Positions 18,911 to 28,105 of a stretch of 64,000 bases of DNA are shown piece after piece. The translations under genes were made by a program, and so were the position numbers. Under the pieces are notes generated by a model. The model ran no database searches. It was not told the DNA's origin and saw only the letters and a program-made list of their open reading frames with translations. The number at the start of each line of letters is the position of its first letter. Position 1 is the first letter of the stretch. Source of the DNA: Pannonibacter carbonis (lineage in GTDB: Bacteria; Pseudomonadota; Alphaproteobacteria; Rhizobiales; Stappiaceae); NCBI RefSeq assembly GCF_003012935.1, contig NZ_PUDR01000017.1:1-64000 (forward strand), written 5' to 3'.

Positions 18911-20226
18911 CACCTGTCTCCGGGCTGCGCGTCTGTTGCAGCAGGGTAAAGCAAGGGGGCAAGCGCGTCCAATGTCCGCTGCAAGGCCCCTGCTCCATCA
19001 CCGGCAACGGCCCTTGCCCGTTCGGCCATTGTCCTGGCCGTCTCGGGATCAGCCAGCAGGGTGCCTACGGCCTCAGCCAAGCGCTCAGGCTCGCTGACAC
19101 GCAGCGAAGCCTTGTTTTCCCAAAGATCGCGGTAGATCGCCCGGGCATTGGCGACATGCGGACCCGTCACCAGCGGCACGGCAAGTTGCGCCGGCTCGAC
19201 TGGATTGTGACCGCCAACCTGGACAAAGGAACCGCCGAGAAACACCACATGGGCCAGACGCAGCGCCAGGCCCATCTCGCCGAGCGTATCCATCAGGTAG
19301 ACAGACTGGCCAGGCTGGAGCAAATCCCCTGCGGAGCGCCGGGCAAAGCGCTCGGACCGGCTGGCGAGAAGCGCGGCAACCTCATCGCCACGGGCCGGAT
19401 GGCGCGGCATGAGCAGCAGCATCAGCTCCGGGTATTGGGCCAGCAACTCCGCATGCGCCTTCAGCGCAATCTCTTCCTCGCCCGGATGCGTCGAGGCCGC
19501 AAGCCAGACGGGGCGACCGGCGAGGCCTGCCTGCAGGTCCGCAAGCACGGCCACATCAGTTGAAGGCGGTTCGGCATCATATTTCAGGTTGCCGGGTGAA
19601 CGGACATGCCCGATGCCCAGGCTGCGGTAGCGGGCGGCATCTGCATTGCTCTGTGCCAGGCACATGTCAACGCAGGAAAACAGCGCCCGCGCCACACGCC
19701 CGGCCTTGCGCCACCCGGCAAAGGAGCGCGCCGACATGCGGCCATTGACGATCACCAGCGGCACACCGCGCAGGGCCAAAAGGGAGAATGTCGACGGCCA
19801 CAGTTCGGATTCAACAACGAGCGCCAGATCCGGCCGCCAATGATCCAGAAACCGGTTGACCAGTTGCGGCGCATCAAAGGGGGCATACTGGTGGATTGCT
19901 CCAGCTGGCAGGCGCTGCGCGGCCACTTCAGCCGATGTGCGCGTGACCGTGGTCAGCAGCACCGCGTGCCCGTCGCCCGTCAGGCGTTCAATCAAGGGCA
20001 GGATGGAATTGGTCTCGCCGACGCTGGCCGCGTGGACCCAGACGAGCCGGCCCGCCGGACGCGGCAGGCTTGCCTGTCCGAAGCGTTCGCCGCCGCGCTG
20101 AGGATCATCCTTGCCGGACTTCAGCCGCGAGGCATGCACCAGTTTCAGGCCGGGCATGGCGAGACTGGCAAGCGCGCGCCAGACGCGCAAGGTCAGGGAG
20201 CGGGCGACCTTGTCCCGATCAGCCAT
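18910..20226 (-). CDS. waaA: 3-deoxy-D-manno-octulosonic acid (Kdo) transferase
   Basis: A 438-residue GT-B glycosyltransferase that adds Kdo to lipid IVA. Seen: an N-terminal anchor segment (SLAMPGLKLV), VWVHAASVGETNSILPLI with the catalytic Glu (about 67-77), the VVESELWPS motif (about 135), and LGGSFVQVGGHNPVEPAQLA (about 325-345), diagnostic for WaaA/KdtA. Its start lies 8 bases inside the DUF374 gene and its end touches lpxK, so these three genes form one transcription unit. It may transfer one or two Kdo residues; the sequence does not say. Confidence 0.96.
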   Translation of the reverse strand: MADRDKVARSLTLRVWRALASLAMPGLKLVHASRLKSGKDDPQRGGERFGQASLPRPAGRLVWVHAASVGETNSILPLIERLTGDGHAVLLTTVTRTSAEVAAQRLPAGAIHQYAPFDAPQLVNRFLDHWRPDLALVVESELWPSTFSLLALRGVPLVIVNGRMSARSFAGWRKAGRVARALFSCVDMCLAQSNADAARYRSLGIGHVRSPGNLKYDAEPPSTDVAVLADLQAGLAGRPVWLAASTHPGEEEIALKAHAELLAQYPELMLLLMPRHPARGDEVAALLASRSERFARRSAGDLLQPGQSVYLMDTLGEMGLALRLAHVVFLGGSFVQVGGHNPVEPAQLAVPLVTGPHVANARAIYRDLWENKASLRVSEPERLAEAVGTLLADPETARTMAERARAVAGDGAGALQRTLDALAPLLYPAATDAQPGDR

Positions 20227-20917
20227 CGCTGCGCCCGACCAGCTCGTAAGCCCGGCGAGTCACCGCATTCAATCCGGCCTCGACCGTAAGCCGCGCCTGT
20301 TCCATCTCCTCGTCGCTCGCATCTGCGGCTACGTGAATGAGGTCACCAATGGCAACAGCGGCGCGGCCGAAGGGCAGGTTGATGCTGGCCTTATCCCAGG
20401 AATTCAGCTCGATGGACCGGCTTGTTGCGACGGCAACCGGGACAATCGGCCGGCCCGAATGACGGGCAAGCTGGACGATGCCGGGGCCGGAGACCCGGGC
20501 TGGGCCTTTCGGCACATCGGCGGTCAGGGCCATGCTGCTGCCCTCGCGCAGGACCCGCATGGCCTCGATGAAGCCGCGCAAGCCGCCCCGTTTGGCAATC
20601 TGGTGCGCCTTCTGGCTGCCCGAAGCCCGGATCAGGCCAAGACCCAGCCTTTCGGCCGCAATGGCGTTGATCTCGCCATCGGCGGAGCGCGAGATCATGA
20701 CATAGGCCGGCAAGTCGGCGGGCTTGGCGAAGGGCATCATGAAATGCTGGCCATGCCACATGGCAACAATGACCGGCAGGTCAGGCCCCAGCCGCTCGTA
20801 AATGCCTGGCGGATCGATCACCATGCTGTTGGTGCGCCGGACAAAGCGCAGCCAGGCCGCCAGCGTCACGCCAACAGCCTTGAGCAGCACCGGATGCCGG
20901 CCAATCTTCTTCAGCAT
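20219..20917 (-). CDS. DUF374 lysophospholipid acyltransferase family protein
   Basis: A 232-residue protein with an N-terminal hydrophobic segment and the DUF374 signature: VAMWHGQHFMMPF (about 60-72, with the His typical of acyltransferase folds), RSADGEINA, and LTADVPKGPARVSGPGIVQLA. The family is distantly related to LpxL-type acyltransferases and sits beside waaA in many alphaproteobacteria, so a role in lipid A or Kdo-lipid acylation is inferred. GGAAGGAT precedes the ATG at 20917; the longer frame to 20947 has no ribosome site. Confidence 0.85.
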   Translation of the reverse strand: MLKKIGRHPVLLKAVGVTLAAWLRFVRRTNSMVIDPPGIYERLGPDLPVIVAMWHGQHFMMPFAKPADLPAYVMISRSADGEINAIAAERLGLGLIRASGSQKAHQIAKRGGLRGFIEAMRVLREGSSMALTADVPKGPARVSGPGIVQLARHSGRPIVPVAVATSRSIELNSWDKASINLPFGRAAVAIGDLIHVAADASDEEMEQARLTVEAGLNAVTRRAYELVGRSDG

Positions 20918-20959
20918 GGAGATCCTTCCGCCGCGCCTGCGACCCACTCAGTCACCGGG

Positions 20960-21199
20960 TCAGCCCTGCGTATGCGGGTCCAGCAGGCGGTGCATATGCA
21001 CGATGAAATAGCGCATATGCGCGTTGTCGACACTGGCCTGGGCCTTGGCTTTCCAGGCCACAAAGGCGGTCGCGTAGTTCGGATAGATGCCGACGATATC
21101 GAGCTTGTCGAGATCGCGGAACGTCAGGCCGGCCGGATCTTCCAGCTCACCGCCAAACACGAGATGCAGAAGCTGTTTGGGCTCGGTATCGGTGCTCAT
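20960..21199 (-). CDS. DUF4170 small protein
   Basis: A 79-residue soluble protein matching DUF4170: LLHLVFGGELEDPAGLTFRDLDKLDIVGIYP-type N-terminus, AFVAWKAKAQASVDNAHMRYFIVHMHRLLDP at the end. The family is short, alphaproteobacterial and of unknown function, and is nearly always found between an inositol-phosphatase gene and the DUF374-waaA genes, as here. Probably cotranscribed with both neighbours. Confidence 0.87.
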   Translation of the reverse strand: MSTDTEPKQLLHLVFGGELEDPAGLTFRDLDKLDIVGIYPNYATAFVAWKAKAQASVDNAHMRYFIVHMHRLLDPHTQG

Positions 21200-21267
21200 C
21201 GTCGGGTCTTGCTCCTCTAGGCCGGTCGGCGGGACCGGGTCCGTCCGGATCTGTCGCCTGCCCGCTC

Positions 21268-22068
21268 TCAGCCCTGCCGGTCGGCAAGACCGGCGAACAG
21301 ACGGGTTGCCGGCTCGATCAGGGCGTCTCCGGCGGCAACCAGCTCCGGATGCCGCAGGATCTCGCGATTGTAGCGCAGGGTCGTACCGCTCAGGTCGGTC
21401 AGTCTGCCGCCCGCTTCCTGCACCAAAAGATCGGCAGCCGCAAGATCCCAGTCATGCGCACGGGCGCGGGCAACGGCCACGTCCACATCTGCCTTGGCAA
21501 CCAGGGCAATACGATAGGCCAGCGAGCCGATGGTGCCTGCCGCGATGATCCCGGCTGCGGCCGCAGCTGCCAGCATGGCAGGCGGGCCATAGGCACGCGC
21601 GCCGTCCAGCATCTGGCGCTCGCCAGTCTGGATCAGGCGCCCGTTGAGCCGTGTGCCGCCGCCCTCGACGGCCAGGTACATCTCGCCGCGCACCGGGTTG
21701 AACAGGGCAGCCGCGCGCGGCCTGCCCTCCTCGACCATGGCGAGCGAGACGGTCCATTCATCCTTGCCGGCGAGAAACGCCCGGGTCCCGTCAATGGGGT
21801 CAACAATGAACAATCGCCGCCGGCCGAGCCGGTCGGGCGTGTCGGCGGTTTCCTCCGACAGCCAGCCATATTGCGGCCGGGCCTTGCCCAACGTGTCCTT
21901 CAGCCAGGCATCGACGGCCATGTCGGCTTCGGAGACAGGCGAGGCGCCGTCCTTCATCCAGGTCTTCGGCCCCTTGCCGAAATATCCGAGCGCGATCTCG
22001 CCAGCCTTGCGGGCCGCAGTCTCGAGCAGGGCCAGATCATCGGTATGGACAGGATCAGGCACCGGCAA
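21268..22068 (-). CDS. Inositol monophosphatase family / 3'(2'),5'-bisphosphate nucleotidase (CysQ-like)
   Basis: A 266-residue lithium-sensitive-type metal-dependent phosphatase. The metal site is complete: SEADMAVD, GWLSEET (Glu about 71), DPIDGTRAFLAG (about 91-102) and HDWDLAAADLLV (about 200-211). GTRAF rather than GTxNF favours CysQ/HisN-like members over true inositol phosphatases; the substrate could be adenosine 3',5'-bisphosphate. The start is not an ATG: TTG at 22068, with GAGGGG seven bases before it, or GTG at 22062. It overlaps the end of pmbA by 14 bases. Confidence 0.85.
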   Translation of the reverse strand: MPVPDPVHTDDLALLETAARKAGEIALGYFGKGPKTWMKDGASPVSEADMAVDAWLKDTLGKARPQYGWLSEETADTPDRLGRRRLFIVDPIDGTRAFLAGKDEWTVSLAMVEEGRPRAAALFNPVRGEMYLAVEGGGTRLNGRLIQTGERQMLDGARAYGPPAMLAAAAAAGIIAAGTIGSLAYRIALVAKADVDVAVARARAHDWDLAAADLLVQEAGGRLTDLSGTTLRYNREILRHPELVAAGDALIEPATRLFAGLADRQG

Positions 22069-23398
22069 TGGTCAACCCCTCGATGGCAACACTCGGCGTG
22101 GCAGTCGAATACCGGGCGTCGAGGTCGGATGCCGGACGCAGGCGCGCAAACATGTCCTTGAGATTGCCGGCAATGGTGATCTCGCTCACCGGCGTGACAA
22201 TCTCGCCGTTCTCGAACCAGAAGCCCGAAGCCCCACGGGAATAATCCCCGGTGATGCCGTTGACGCCATGACCGATCAGATCGGTCACCAGCAGGCCGGA
22301 GCCGGCTGCACGCATCATCTCCTCCAGGCTTTCATGGCCCGGATGCAGGGTCAGGTTGGTCGCACCAGGCGACGTTCCCGAGCCGCCGCGATGCGCCCGG
22401 CCATTGGGGGCAAGCTTCAGTTCCCGTGCGGTCGCGCTGTCCAGGAACCAGTGCCGCAACACGCCGGCGTCAATGAGGTCGAAAGCGGCTGCAGCTGTCC
22501 CCTCGCCATCAAAAGGCCGCGTGGCCGCGCCGCGCGGCTTCAGCGGATCATCGGTTACGCGTATGCCGGCTGCAAACACCGGCTGGTTCATCCGGTCCTT
22601 GAGGAAGCTGGTGCCGCGGGCAATCGCCGCGCCGTTGACGGCCCCGGCCAGATGGCCGAGGAAGCTGCGCGCGGCCCGCGCCTCATAGAACACCGTCGCC
22701 GTGCGGGTCGAGAGTTTCTGCGGTTTCAGCCGGCGCACGGCCCGCTCGCCGGCCCGGCGGCCGATCAGGGCCGGATCCTCCATGTCCTCGAAGAAGGTCT
22801 GATAATCGTAGTCGTAATCCCGCTCCATCCCGGTGCCCTCACCGGCGACAGCCGTCATCGACAAGCCATGGCGCGACGTGGTGTAGGAGCCGGTGAAACC
22901 GTGGCTGGTGGCCAGCACCATGCCGCCGAGCCGCCACGAGGCGCTGGCCCCGCCGGACTTCGAGACGCCGGCAACCTCGAGCCCGGCTGCTTCCGCGGCC
23001 AGAGCCAGATCCTTGAGCTGGGCGGCCGACATTTCGGTCGCGTCAAGCAGGTCCAGCGCCGGGATCTGCTTCAGGAGCAGATCCGGATCGGCAAGCCCAG
23101 CGAACGGGTCCTCCGGTGTCACCCGCGCCATGGCTACCGCCCGTTCAGCCAGGGCCTTGGGGTCGTCCATGGTGTTGGCCGAGACCGACGCGCTGCGGCG
23201 TCCGATGAAGACCCGCAAGGTGACATCGTCGCCCTCGGCCCGGTCGGTCTCCTCGACCTTGCCCTCGCGCACTTCGACCGACAGGGACACACCGGTGACA
23301 GCAACCGCATCGCAGGCATCGGCTCCCGCCTTCAACGCCGCCTCGACAAGCCTCGCCGCCCGGGTTTCGAGTTCGCTCTTGTCGATCGCTTCAGTCAT
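22055..23398 (-). CDS. pmbA: TldE/PmbA metalloprotease partner
   Basis: A 447-residue TldD/PmbA family protein, the TldE subunit that forms a heterodimer with TldD but lacks the HExxH zinc motif; none is present here. Typical sequences: SVSANTMDDPKALAERAVAMARVTPEDPFAGLAD region, YEARAARSFLGHLAGAVNGAAIARG-type central helix, and LIGHGVNGITGDYSRGASGFW near the end. TldD itself is 5 kb away. The downstream phosphatase gene overlaps its 3' end. Confidence 0.93.
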   Translation of the reverse strand: MTEAIDKSELETRAARLVEAALKAGADACDAVAVTGVSLSVEVREGKVEETDRAEGDDVTLRVFIGRRSASVSANTMDDPKALAERAVAMARVTPEDPFAGLADPDLLLKQIPALDLLDATEMSAAQLKDLALAAEAAGLEVAGVSKSGGASASWRLGGMVLATSHGFTGSYTTSRHGLSMTAVAGEGTGMERDYDYDYQTFFEDMEDPALIGRRAGERAVRRLKPQKLSTRTATVFYEARAARSFLGHLAGAVNGAAIARGTSFLKDRMNQPVFAAGIRVTDDPLKPRGAATRPFDGEGTAAAAFDLIDAGVLRHWFLDSATARELKLAPNGRAHRGGSGTSPGATNLTLHPGHESLEEMMRAAGSGLLVTDLIGHGVNGITGDYSRGASGFWFENGEIVTPVSEITIAGNLKDMFARLRPASDLDARYSTATPSVAIEGLTIAGA

Positions 23399-23627
23399 CG
23401 CGGAATCCCGTCTTGATGTGGTGTTCCCTGTTTAGGCGTGCCGGGGGCGTCGAACAAGGGCCGCCTTGGGGCAAAAGACGTTTCCACTCCGTTGACCAAT
23501 TCGGGCAAGCCTTTCGTAACCCTCTTTGAAATCAAGCTTTTTTAACCGTGCCTGTTAAGCGGACCGGGAGAGGTCGCCCCTTAAGGTGAAGTCATCACGA
23601 GGCCCAACCCAAAAAACCATGGGCCCG

Positions 23628-24230
23628 ATGGAGAGGCACTTGGGACGTCAGACAGCCATTGACGGAGCACATGGAACCGGGTCGGGCAGCGCGAAGCGGC
23701 TCGACCCGGCCTCCCTGCCGGTCAAATTCGACACCACCATGAGCGCCCCGCCTTCCGGTGGCGCGGCCCGCGTCACCGCCCGGGTCTATCTCGACCGGGA
23801 CACGGCCATCATCAATCGGCCGCTCGCCGGCCTGCCCCTGACCCTTGTGGTCCCGATCCATGTCTTCCTTGGCGTGGCGGTTGAAATCGCTCCCGGCGCG
23901 CTGCCGGGCACCCTGAACGCCCGCCTGTTCCTGCGCCATGCCGATCCCGCGCTCTGCGTCACCTTGCGTGAAGCGGACAATGCCGAGGATCTGGCAGACG
24001 ACTGGGCAATGTGGGGTGAGAGCCTGAAACTGCCCTTGCAGATGTGCGAGCCGGACGGCAGCATTTCCACGATTAGCGAGGCACCAGGCTCGACCTTTGC
24101 CCCGCAGCGTCGCCGGGTCTATGCCCTGACCGCGCGTCGCCCGCGTTTTCTCAACCGGCGCAAGACTGGCGCCAGGGGCACGGCCCCGGCGGTGCATCGC
24201 GGAGAGCGCGAGATCATCGCCAGAACCTGA
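23628..24230 (+). CDS. DUF6101 family protein
   Basis: A protein of about 200 residues matching a Rhizobiales-type family: GRQTAIDGAHGTGS followed by RLDPASLPVKFD near the N-terminus, a central VYLDRDTAIINRPLAGLPLTL-type segment, and RRPRFLNRRKTGA at the basic end. Function is unknown; there is no signal peptide or membrane helix. The frame is open from a GTG at 23586, and ATGs at 23619 and 23628 are both plausible; conserved sequence begins just after the latter. It is transcribed divergently from pmbA. Confidence 0.7.
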   Translation: MERHLGRQTAIDGAHGTGSGSAKRLDPASLPVKFDTTMSAPPSGGAARVTARVYLDRDTAIINRPLAGLPLTLVVPIHVFLGVAVEIAPGALPGTLNARLFLRHADPALCVTLREADNAEDLADDWAMWGESLKLPLQMCEPDGSISTISEAPGSTFAPQRRRVYALTARRPRFLNRRKTGARGTAPAVHRGEREIIART

Positions 24231-24240
24231 AGATGCTCCC

Positions 24241-24268
24241 AGGGCCGTTGCAATACGGCCCTTTTTAT
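24241..24268 (+). terminator. Rho-independent terminator after the DUF6101 gene
   Basis: An 8-bp perfect stem (agggccgt at 24241-24248 with acggccct at 24255-24262), a 6-base loop, then TTTTATT. Confidence 0.85.
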
Positions 24269-24346
24269 TCGCCCGCATACTGGAAAAATTAACGGGCAGG
24301 ATTTTATCAATGCCCCGAGAAGTTGCCCCCCCAACACGAGTGACCC

Positions 24347-25648
24347 ATGCGGCTGGACGTCGTCACCTTGAACGCAGCTCTCACCGTCATGCAAATGGTC
24401 GGTGCCGGCATGCTGTTCTTCGTATGGCGGTTTTCCATGCACAAGAGCGGGGCGCAGAAGGACTCGATCCGCCTGTGGTCGATTGCCCTGATGATGGTTG
24501 GCTTCGGCATGCTTCTGCTGGCCCTGCGTGGGCAGATCCCGGATGTGATCAGCATCGTCGTCGGCAACGCACTTGTGCTGGGCGGCATGGGCATGCGGAT
24601 CGCCGCGATCGCGGCTTTCTGGCGGATCGACCGCTATAATCTCGCGGCGGCGCTGCCAACCCTTGGCTGGCTCGTGCTGTGCCTCTATCCCGCGTTCTAC
24701 GACAGTTACCTCGCCCGCTCGATCTACCAGCACCTGTCCCTGACGCTGACGGCTGTGGCCGCCATCTACCTGAGCTTCCGTCTCAACACCGAGCGCATTC
24801 GCGCGGCGCGTTGGCTCAGCTGGGTCATGGTGCTTGAGCTGCTGATGCAATGTGTTCTGTTTGTCGGCGTCTACACCAGCGGCATGACCGACTTCAAACA
24901 GGCGCTGACTTCGCCGTTTTTCGCAGCCTATATCCTCTGGATGATCATGGCAGTGATGGCGACGATCATCTGCGCCTTTGCCATGGTCATCGAACAGGAA
25001 GAGCGGCTTTTGCGCGAACAGGCAAGGCGCGATCCCCTGACCGGCCTCGCCAATCGCCGCGACTTCTTTGAAAATGCCGGGCTGTGGCTGGAAAACGCCG
25101 CGCATCGGACTGGCCAGTTCGCGGTTGCGCTGTTTGATCTGGACGAGTTCAAGTCAGTGAATGACCGCTTCGGGCATGCCATGGGCGACGAGATGCTGCT
25201 CGTCTTCGCGGACTGCTGCACTCAGATGCGTCGCCCCGGGGACATCACGGGCCGGCTTGGGGGAGAGGAGTTCGTCGTCTTCCTGCCCGATGCCGACGAA
25301 GCTTTCGCCTTTGCCTTTGCCGACCGGCTGCGCCAGCGATTTGCCAACCAGGTGCGCGCCCGCACAGGCGGCATCCTGATCACCACCACCAGCGCCGGCG
25401 TCTATGCCGGGCGGGCGCCGACCGGCACGCTGGAAGTTGCAATCGCCCAGGCCGATGCCGCGCTCTATACAGCCAAGCGCAGCGGTCGCAATAAAGTGGT
25501 TCTGAGCAAAACAGCCGGCTTGGGAACACACGCCGATCCGGACTGGCAGGGATCGACGGCCAATACACCTTCCGCAGCAGCACAGGCCTATGACCACTCG
25601 CTGGATCTGGATCGGCCACAGGATCAACGCCGCCGCGTTGGCAGCTGA
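24347..25648 (+). CDS. Membrane-bound diguanylate cyclase (GGDEF)
   Basis: A 433-residue protein with six predicted membrane helices (about residues 5-220) and a C-terminal GGDEF domain (about 225-390). The catalytic loop is GGEEF (LGGEEFVVFLPDA, about 302-314), which is active in the family. DPLTGLANRR, FDLDEFKSVNDRFGHAMGDEMLL and the ending ADAALYTAKRSGRNKV are all intact. No RxxD inhibitory site is visible just upstream of GGEEF (MRRPGDITGRLGGEEF contains RPGD, with a four-residue spacing that is close but shifted). A second, similar protein is encoded at 26714-27988 on the other strand. Confidence 0.9.
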   Translation: MRLDVVTLNAALTVMQMVGAGMLFFVWRFSMHKSGAQKDSIRLWSIALMMVGFGMLLLALRGQIPDVISIVVGNALVLGGMGMRIAAIAAFWRIDRYNLAAALPTLGWLVLCLYPAFYDSYLARSIYQHLSLTLTAVAAIYLSFRLNTERIRAARWLSWVMVLELLMQCVLFVGVYTSGMTDFKQALTSPFFAAYILWMIMAVMATIICAFAMVIEQEERLLREQARRDPLTGLANRRDFFENAGLWLENAAHRTGQFAVALFDLDEFKSVNDRFGHAMGDEMLLVFADCCTQMRRPGDITGRLGGEEFVVFLPDADEAFAFAFADRLRQRFANQVRARTGGILITTTSAGVYAGRAPTGTLEVAIAQADAALYTAKRSGRNKVVLSKTAGLGTHADPDWQGSTANTPSAAAQAYDHSLDLDRPQDQRRRVGS

Positions 25649-25698
25649 AACCGGCCGAGCGGTGATGATCTTCTGCTCCTCGTTCGGGCTTGCTTCGG

Positions 25699-26652
25699 TC
25701 AGACCGCCGAAATCACCGCTTCCGCGCAAAGCCCGATGAAGACGATCCAGCCATAGGTGGTGTTGGAGCGGAATAGCCGCAGGCACTGGTCCGGGTCATC
25801 GATATCGAGGACCACGATCTGCCACAGAAGATGCACGGCACCGAGCGCCAACCCGGCAAAGGCGAATGGCCCGGCATCCACAAGTGCTGCCGCCAGCATG
25901 AACAGCACAGTCGCAAGTCCGTAGAGCAGGGCAAGCGCCGGCTTAGTCCAGGCCCCGAACAGACGCGCCGTGGAGCGCACGCCGACCATTGCGTCGTCCT
26001 CCTTGTCCTGATGCGCGTAGATCGTGTCATAGCCGATGGTCCAGGCGATGCCGCCGGCATAGAGCAGGATCGGCGCCCAGTCGAGGCGGCCGAAAGCCGC
26101 CGCCCAGCCCATCAGCGCGCCCCAGGAGAAGGCAAAGCCGAGGAACAGCTGCGGCCAGTTGGTGAACCGCTTCATGAACGGGTAGATCGCCACGACCAGC
26201 AGCGAGGCGAGGCCGAGAAGGATCGTGAACAGGTTGAACTGGACCAGCACAGCAGCGCCCACCAGTGCCTGCAGTGCCATGAACAGCTTCGCCTGCCCCC
26301 GGCTGACCTGACCGGCGGGGATCGGACGCGACCGGGTGCGCTCGACCCTGGCGTCAATGTCCTCGTCGACCAGATCATTGAACGTGCAGCCAGCGCCGCG
26401 CATCGCCACGGCCCCGATCAGGAACAGTGCCAGATGCCAGGGGTTGGGCCAAGGGGACCCGGCAGCAATCGCGGCCAACGCTGCCGACCACCAGCACGGC
26501 CACAGCAGCAGCCACCAGCCGATCGGCCGCTCCCAGCGCGCCAGACGCGCATAGGGCCGCGCCCAGGGCGGCAGACGGGTGTCCACCCAGTGGCGTTTGA
26601 CCGCGTCTGCAACGGGGCCGGTGTCCTGTGTGCCGAAGATCTTGAAGCTCAT
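25699..26652 (-). CDS. ubiA: 4-hydroxybenzoate polyprenyltransferase
   Basis: A 317-residue inner-membrane prenyltransferase of ubiquinone synthesis. The first Asp-rich motif is NDLVDEDIDARVERTRSRPIP (about 99-119) and the second is YDTIYAHQDKEDDAMVGVRSTA (about 220-241), the pair that binds the prenyl diphosphate. About nine helices are present. The length of 317 includes the alphaproteobacterial N-terminal extension (DTRLPPWARPYARLARWERPIG). It lies alone between two GGDEF genes, converging with the upstream one. Confidence 0.95.
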   Translation of the reverse strand: MSFKIFGTQDTGPVADAVKRHWVDTRLPPWARPYARLARWERPIGWWLLLWPCWWSAALAAIAAGSPWPNPWHLALFLIGAVAMRGAGCTFNDLVDEDIDARVERTRSRPIPAGQVSRGQAKLFMALQALVGAAVLVQFNLFTILLGLASLLVVAIYPFMKRFTNWPQLFLGFAFSWGALMGWAAAFGRLDWAPILLYAGGIAWTIGYDTIYAHQDKEDDAMVGVRSTARLFGAWTKPALALLYGLATVLFMLAAALVDAGPFAFAGLALGAVHLLWQIVVLDIDDPDQCLRLFRSNTTYGWIVFIGLCAEAVISAV

Positions 26653-26713
26653 GCGGTCTGGTTAGCATGAGGCGGCACGCCTGACGAGCCCCCCGGGCGC
26701 ATGCTGCGGCATC

Positions 26714-27988
26714 TCAGACCGGGACAGGGACAGGTTCGTTCAAGGGACCCACCACCCGATTACGCCCGCTTGCCTTGGCTGCATAAAGCCGCCGGTCCGC
26801 GATCTCGAACAAGGTGGCCAGATCACGCCCTTCCAGGGGTGCGGCGGCAATGCCGATGCTCACGGTCACCGGTTCAAGGAAGGCATCCCGGGTCACGTCC
26901 TCGATGGCCCGGCGCAATCGGTCGGAGAAGCTCTGCGCCGCCTCCGCCCCCATCCGCTGGCTCACGATGACAAATTCCTCGCCGCCATAGCGGAAGATGT
27001 GGTCGTCCGAGCGCTGGTTGTCGCGCAGGACCCGCGCCACCGTGGCCAGGACCTCGTCGCCCGCCTGATGCCCGTAGGTGTCATTGACGGCCTTGAAGTG
27101 GTCGATGTCGATCAGGATCAGGCTGGCGCTGTGGCCATTGGCAGTCGAAACATCGATCAGATCCTGGGCGGTCGTGTCGAACTGGCTGCGATGGGAGACC
27201 TTGGTCAAAAAGTCGAGATGCGAGGTCTTCAAGAGGTCCTCGTAGCGCTCGCGGTAGGTCAGGACGTCAAACAGGTCCCGAAACCGGCGCGGTCCTGCCT
27301 TCTGTTCTCCAGCCGGGAACAAGGCAAGATAGGCCATGAAGAATAGGGCGTAGACCACAGTCGCCAGCATCTTGGCGACCCAGCCGCCGTAGAGCACCGA
27401 CAAGGGCGCATCGGAGACCAGATGGAGGGCGATATAGAACCCGAGCTGGTCAAACGTCAGCACCAGTGCGCCGCAGATCAGCACGCGCAACACGAAATGC
27501 CGCCCCAGCCAGCGCCCCAGGCGCTCATACAGCAGGATGATCGCGAGACTGTCGATATAGAGCAGGACCGTGCCCCAGACCATCAACAAGCCCATCTCGT
27601 CGACAAAGGCGATGTCCGGCTCGCGCCCGGCGACAACCTGAACCGTCTCGTGATTGCGCAGGATCATCACCAGGCCGACGATCAAGAAATTGCCGAACAG
27701 CAGGCCGTGGATCGGCTGGCGCACCGTTGCCGCATCTTCCTTCACATAAAGAAGGAGGATCATCAGCAACTTGCCGGAAAACAGCACCGTCGACCCAGGC
27801 GAAATAATGCCGTGCGGCAGTTGCACATAGAAAACGCTGGCCAGATACGTCTCCAGGAAATGCATGACGCCCAGCGCGCACATGAAAACACCCAGCCCGA
27901 TGCTCTTGCGCCGGTGCAGCAGGGTCATCATCACGACAAAATAGAGGGCTGCCTGTGCGACAAGCAGCAGCGAATTGGAGACGGCCAT
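26714..27988 (-). CDS. Membrane-bound diguanylate cyclase (GGDEF)
   Basis: A 424-residue protein with about six membrane helices (residues 1-210) and a GGDEF domain (about 245-405). The loop is RYGGEEFVIVSQ, with LIDIDHFKAVNDTYGHQAGDEVL and the C-terminal ADRRLYAAKASGRNRV conserved, so cyclase activity is expected. No inhibitory RxxD five residues before the loop is present. The ATG at 27988 is preferred over a TTG at 28018. Its membrane half resembles that of the GGDEF protein at 24347 in layout but not closely in sequence. Confidence 0.9.
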   Translation of the reverse strand: MAVSNSLLLVAQAALYFVVMMTLLHRRKSIGLGVFMCALGVMHFLETYLASVFYVQLPHGIISPGSTVLFSGKLLMILLLYVKEDAATVRQPIHGLLFGNFLIVGLVMILRNHETVQVVAGREPDIAFVDEMGLLMVWGTVLLYIDSLAIILLYERLGRWLGRHFVLRVLICGALVLTFDQLGFYIALHLVSDAPLSVLYGGWVAKMLATVVYALFFMAYLALFPAGEQKAGPRRFRDLFDVLTYRERYEDLLKTSHLDFLTKVSHRSQFDTTAQDLIDVSTANGHSASLILIDIDHFKAVNDTYGHQAGDEVLATVARVLRDNQRSDDHIFRYGGEEFVIVSQRMGAEAAQSFSDRLRRAIEDVTRDAFLEPVTVSIGIAAAPLEGRDLATLFEIADRRLYAAKASGRNRVVGPLNEPVPVPV

Positions 27989-28105
27989 GGCTGCTTTCGT
28001 AACCTGCACACCCAACAAAACAAGTTAACTTTTGCCAAAACCGCAAAACGTTGCAGCCGCGTGAAACTATCCTAGCGGATTCAGCCTGGAACTCCCCCTC
28101 CGGTC

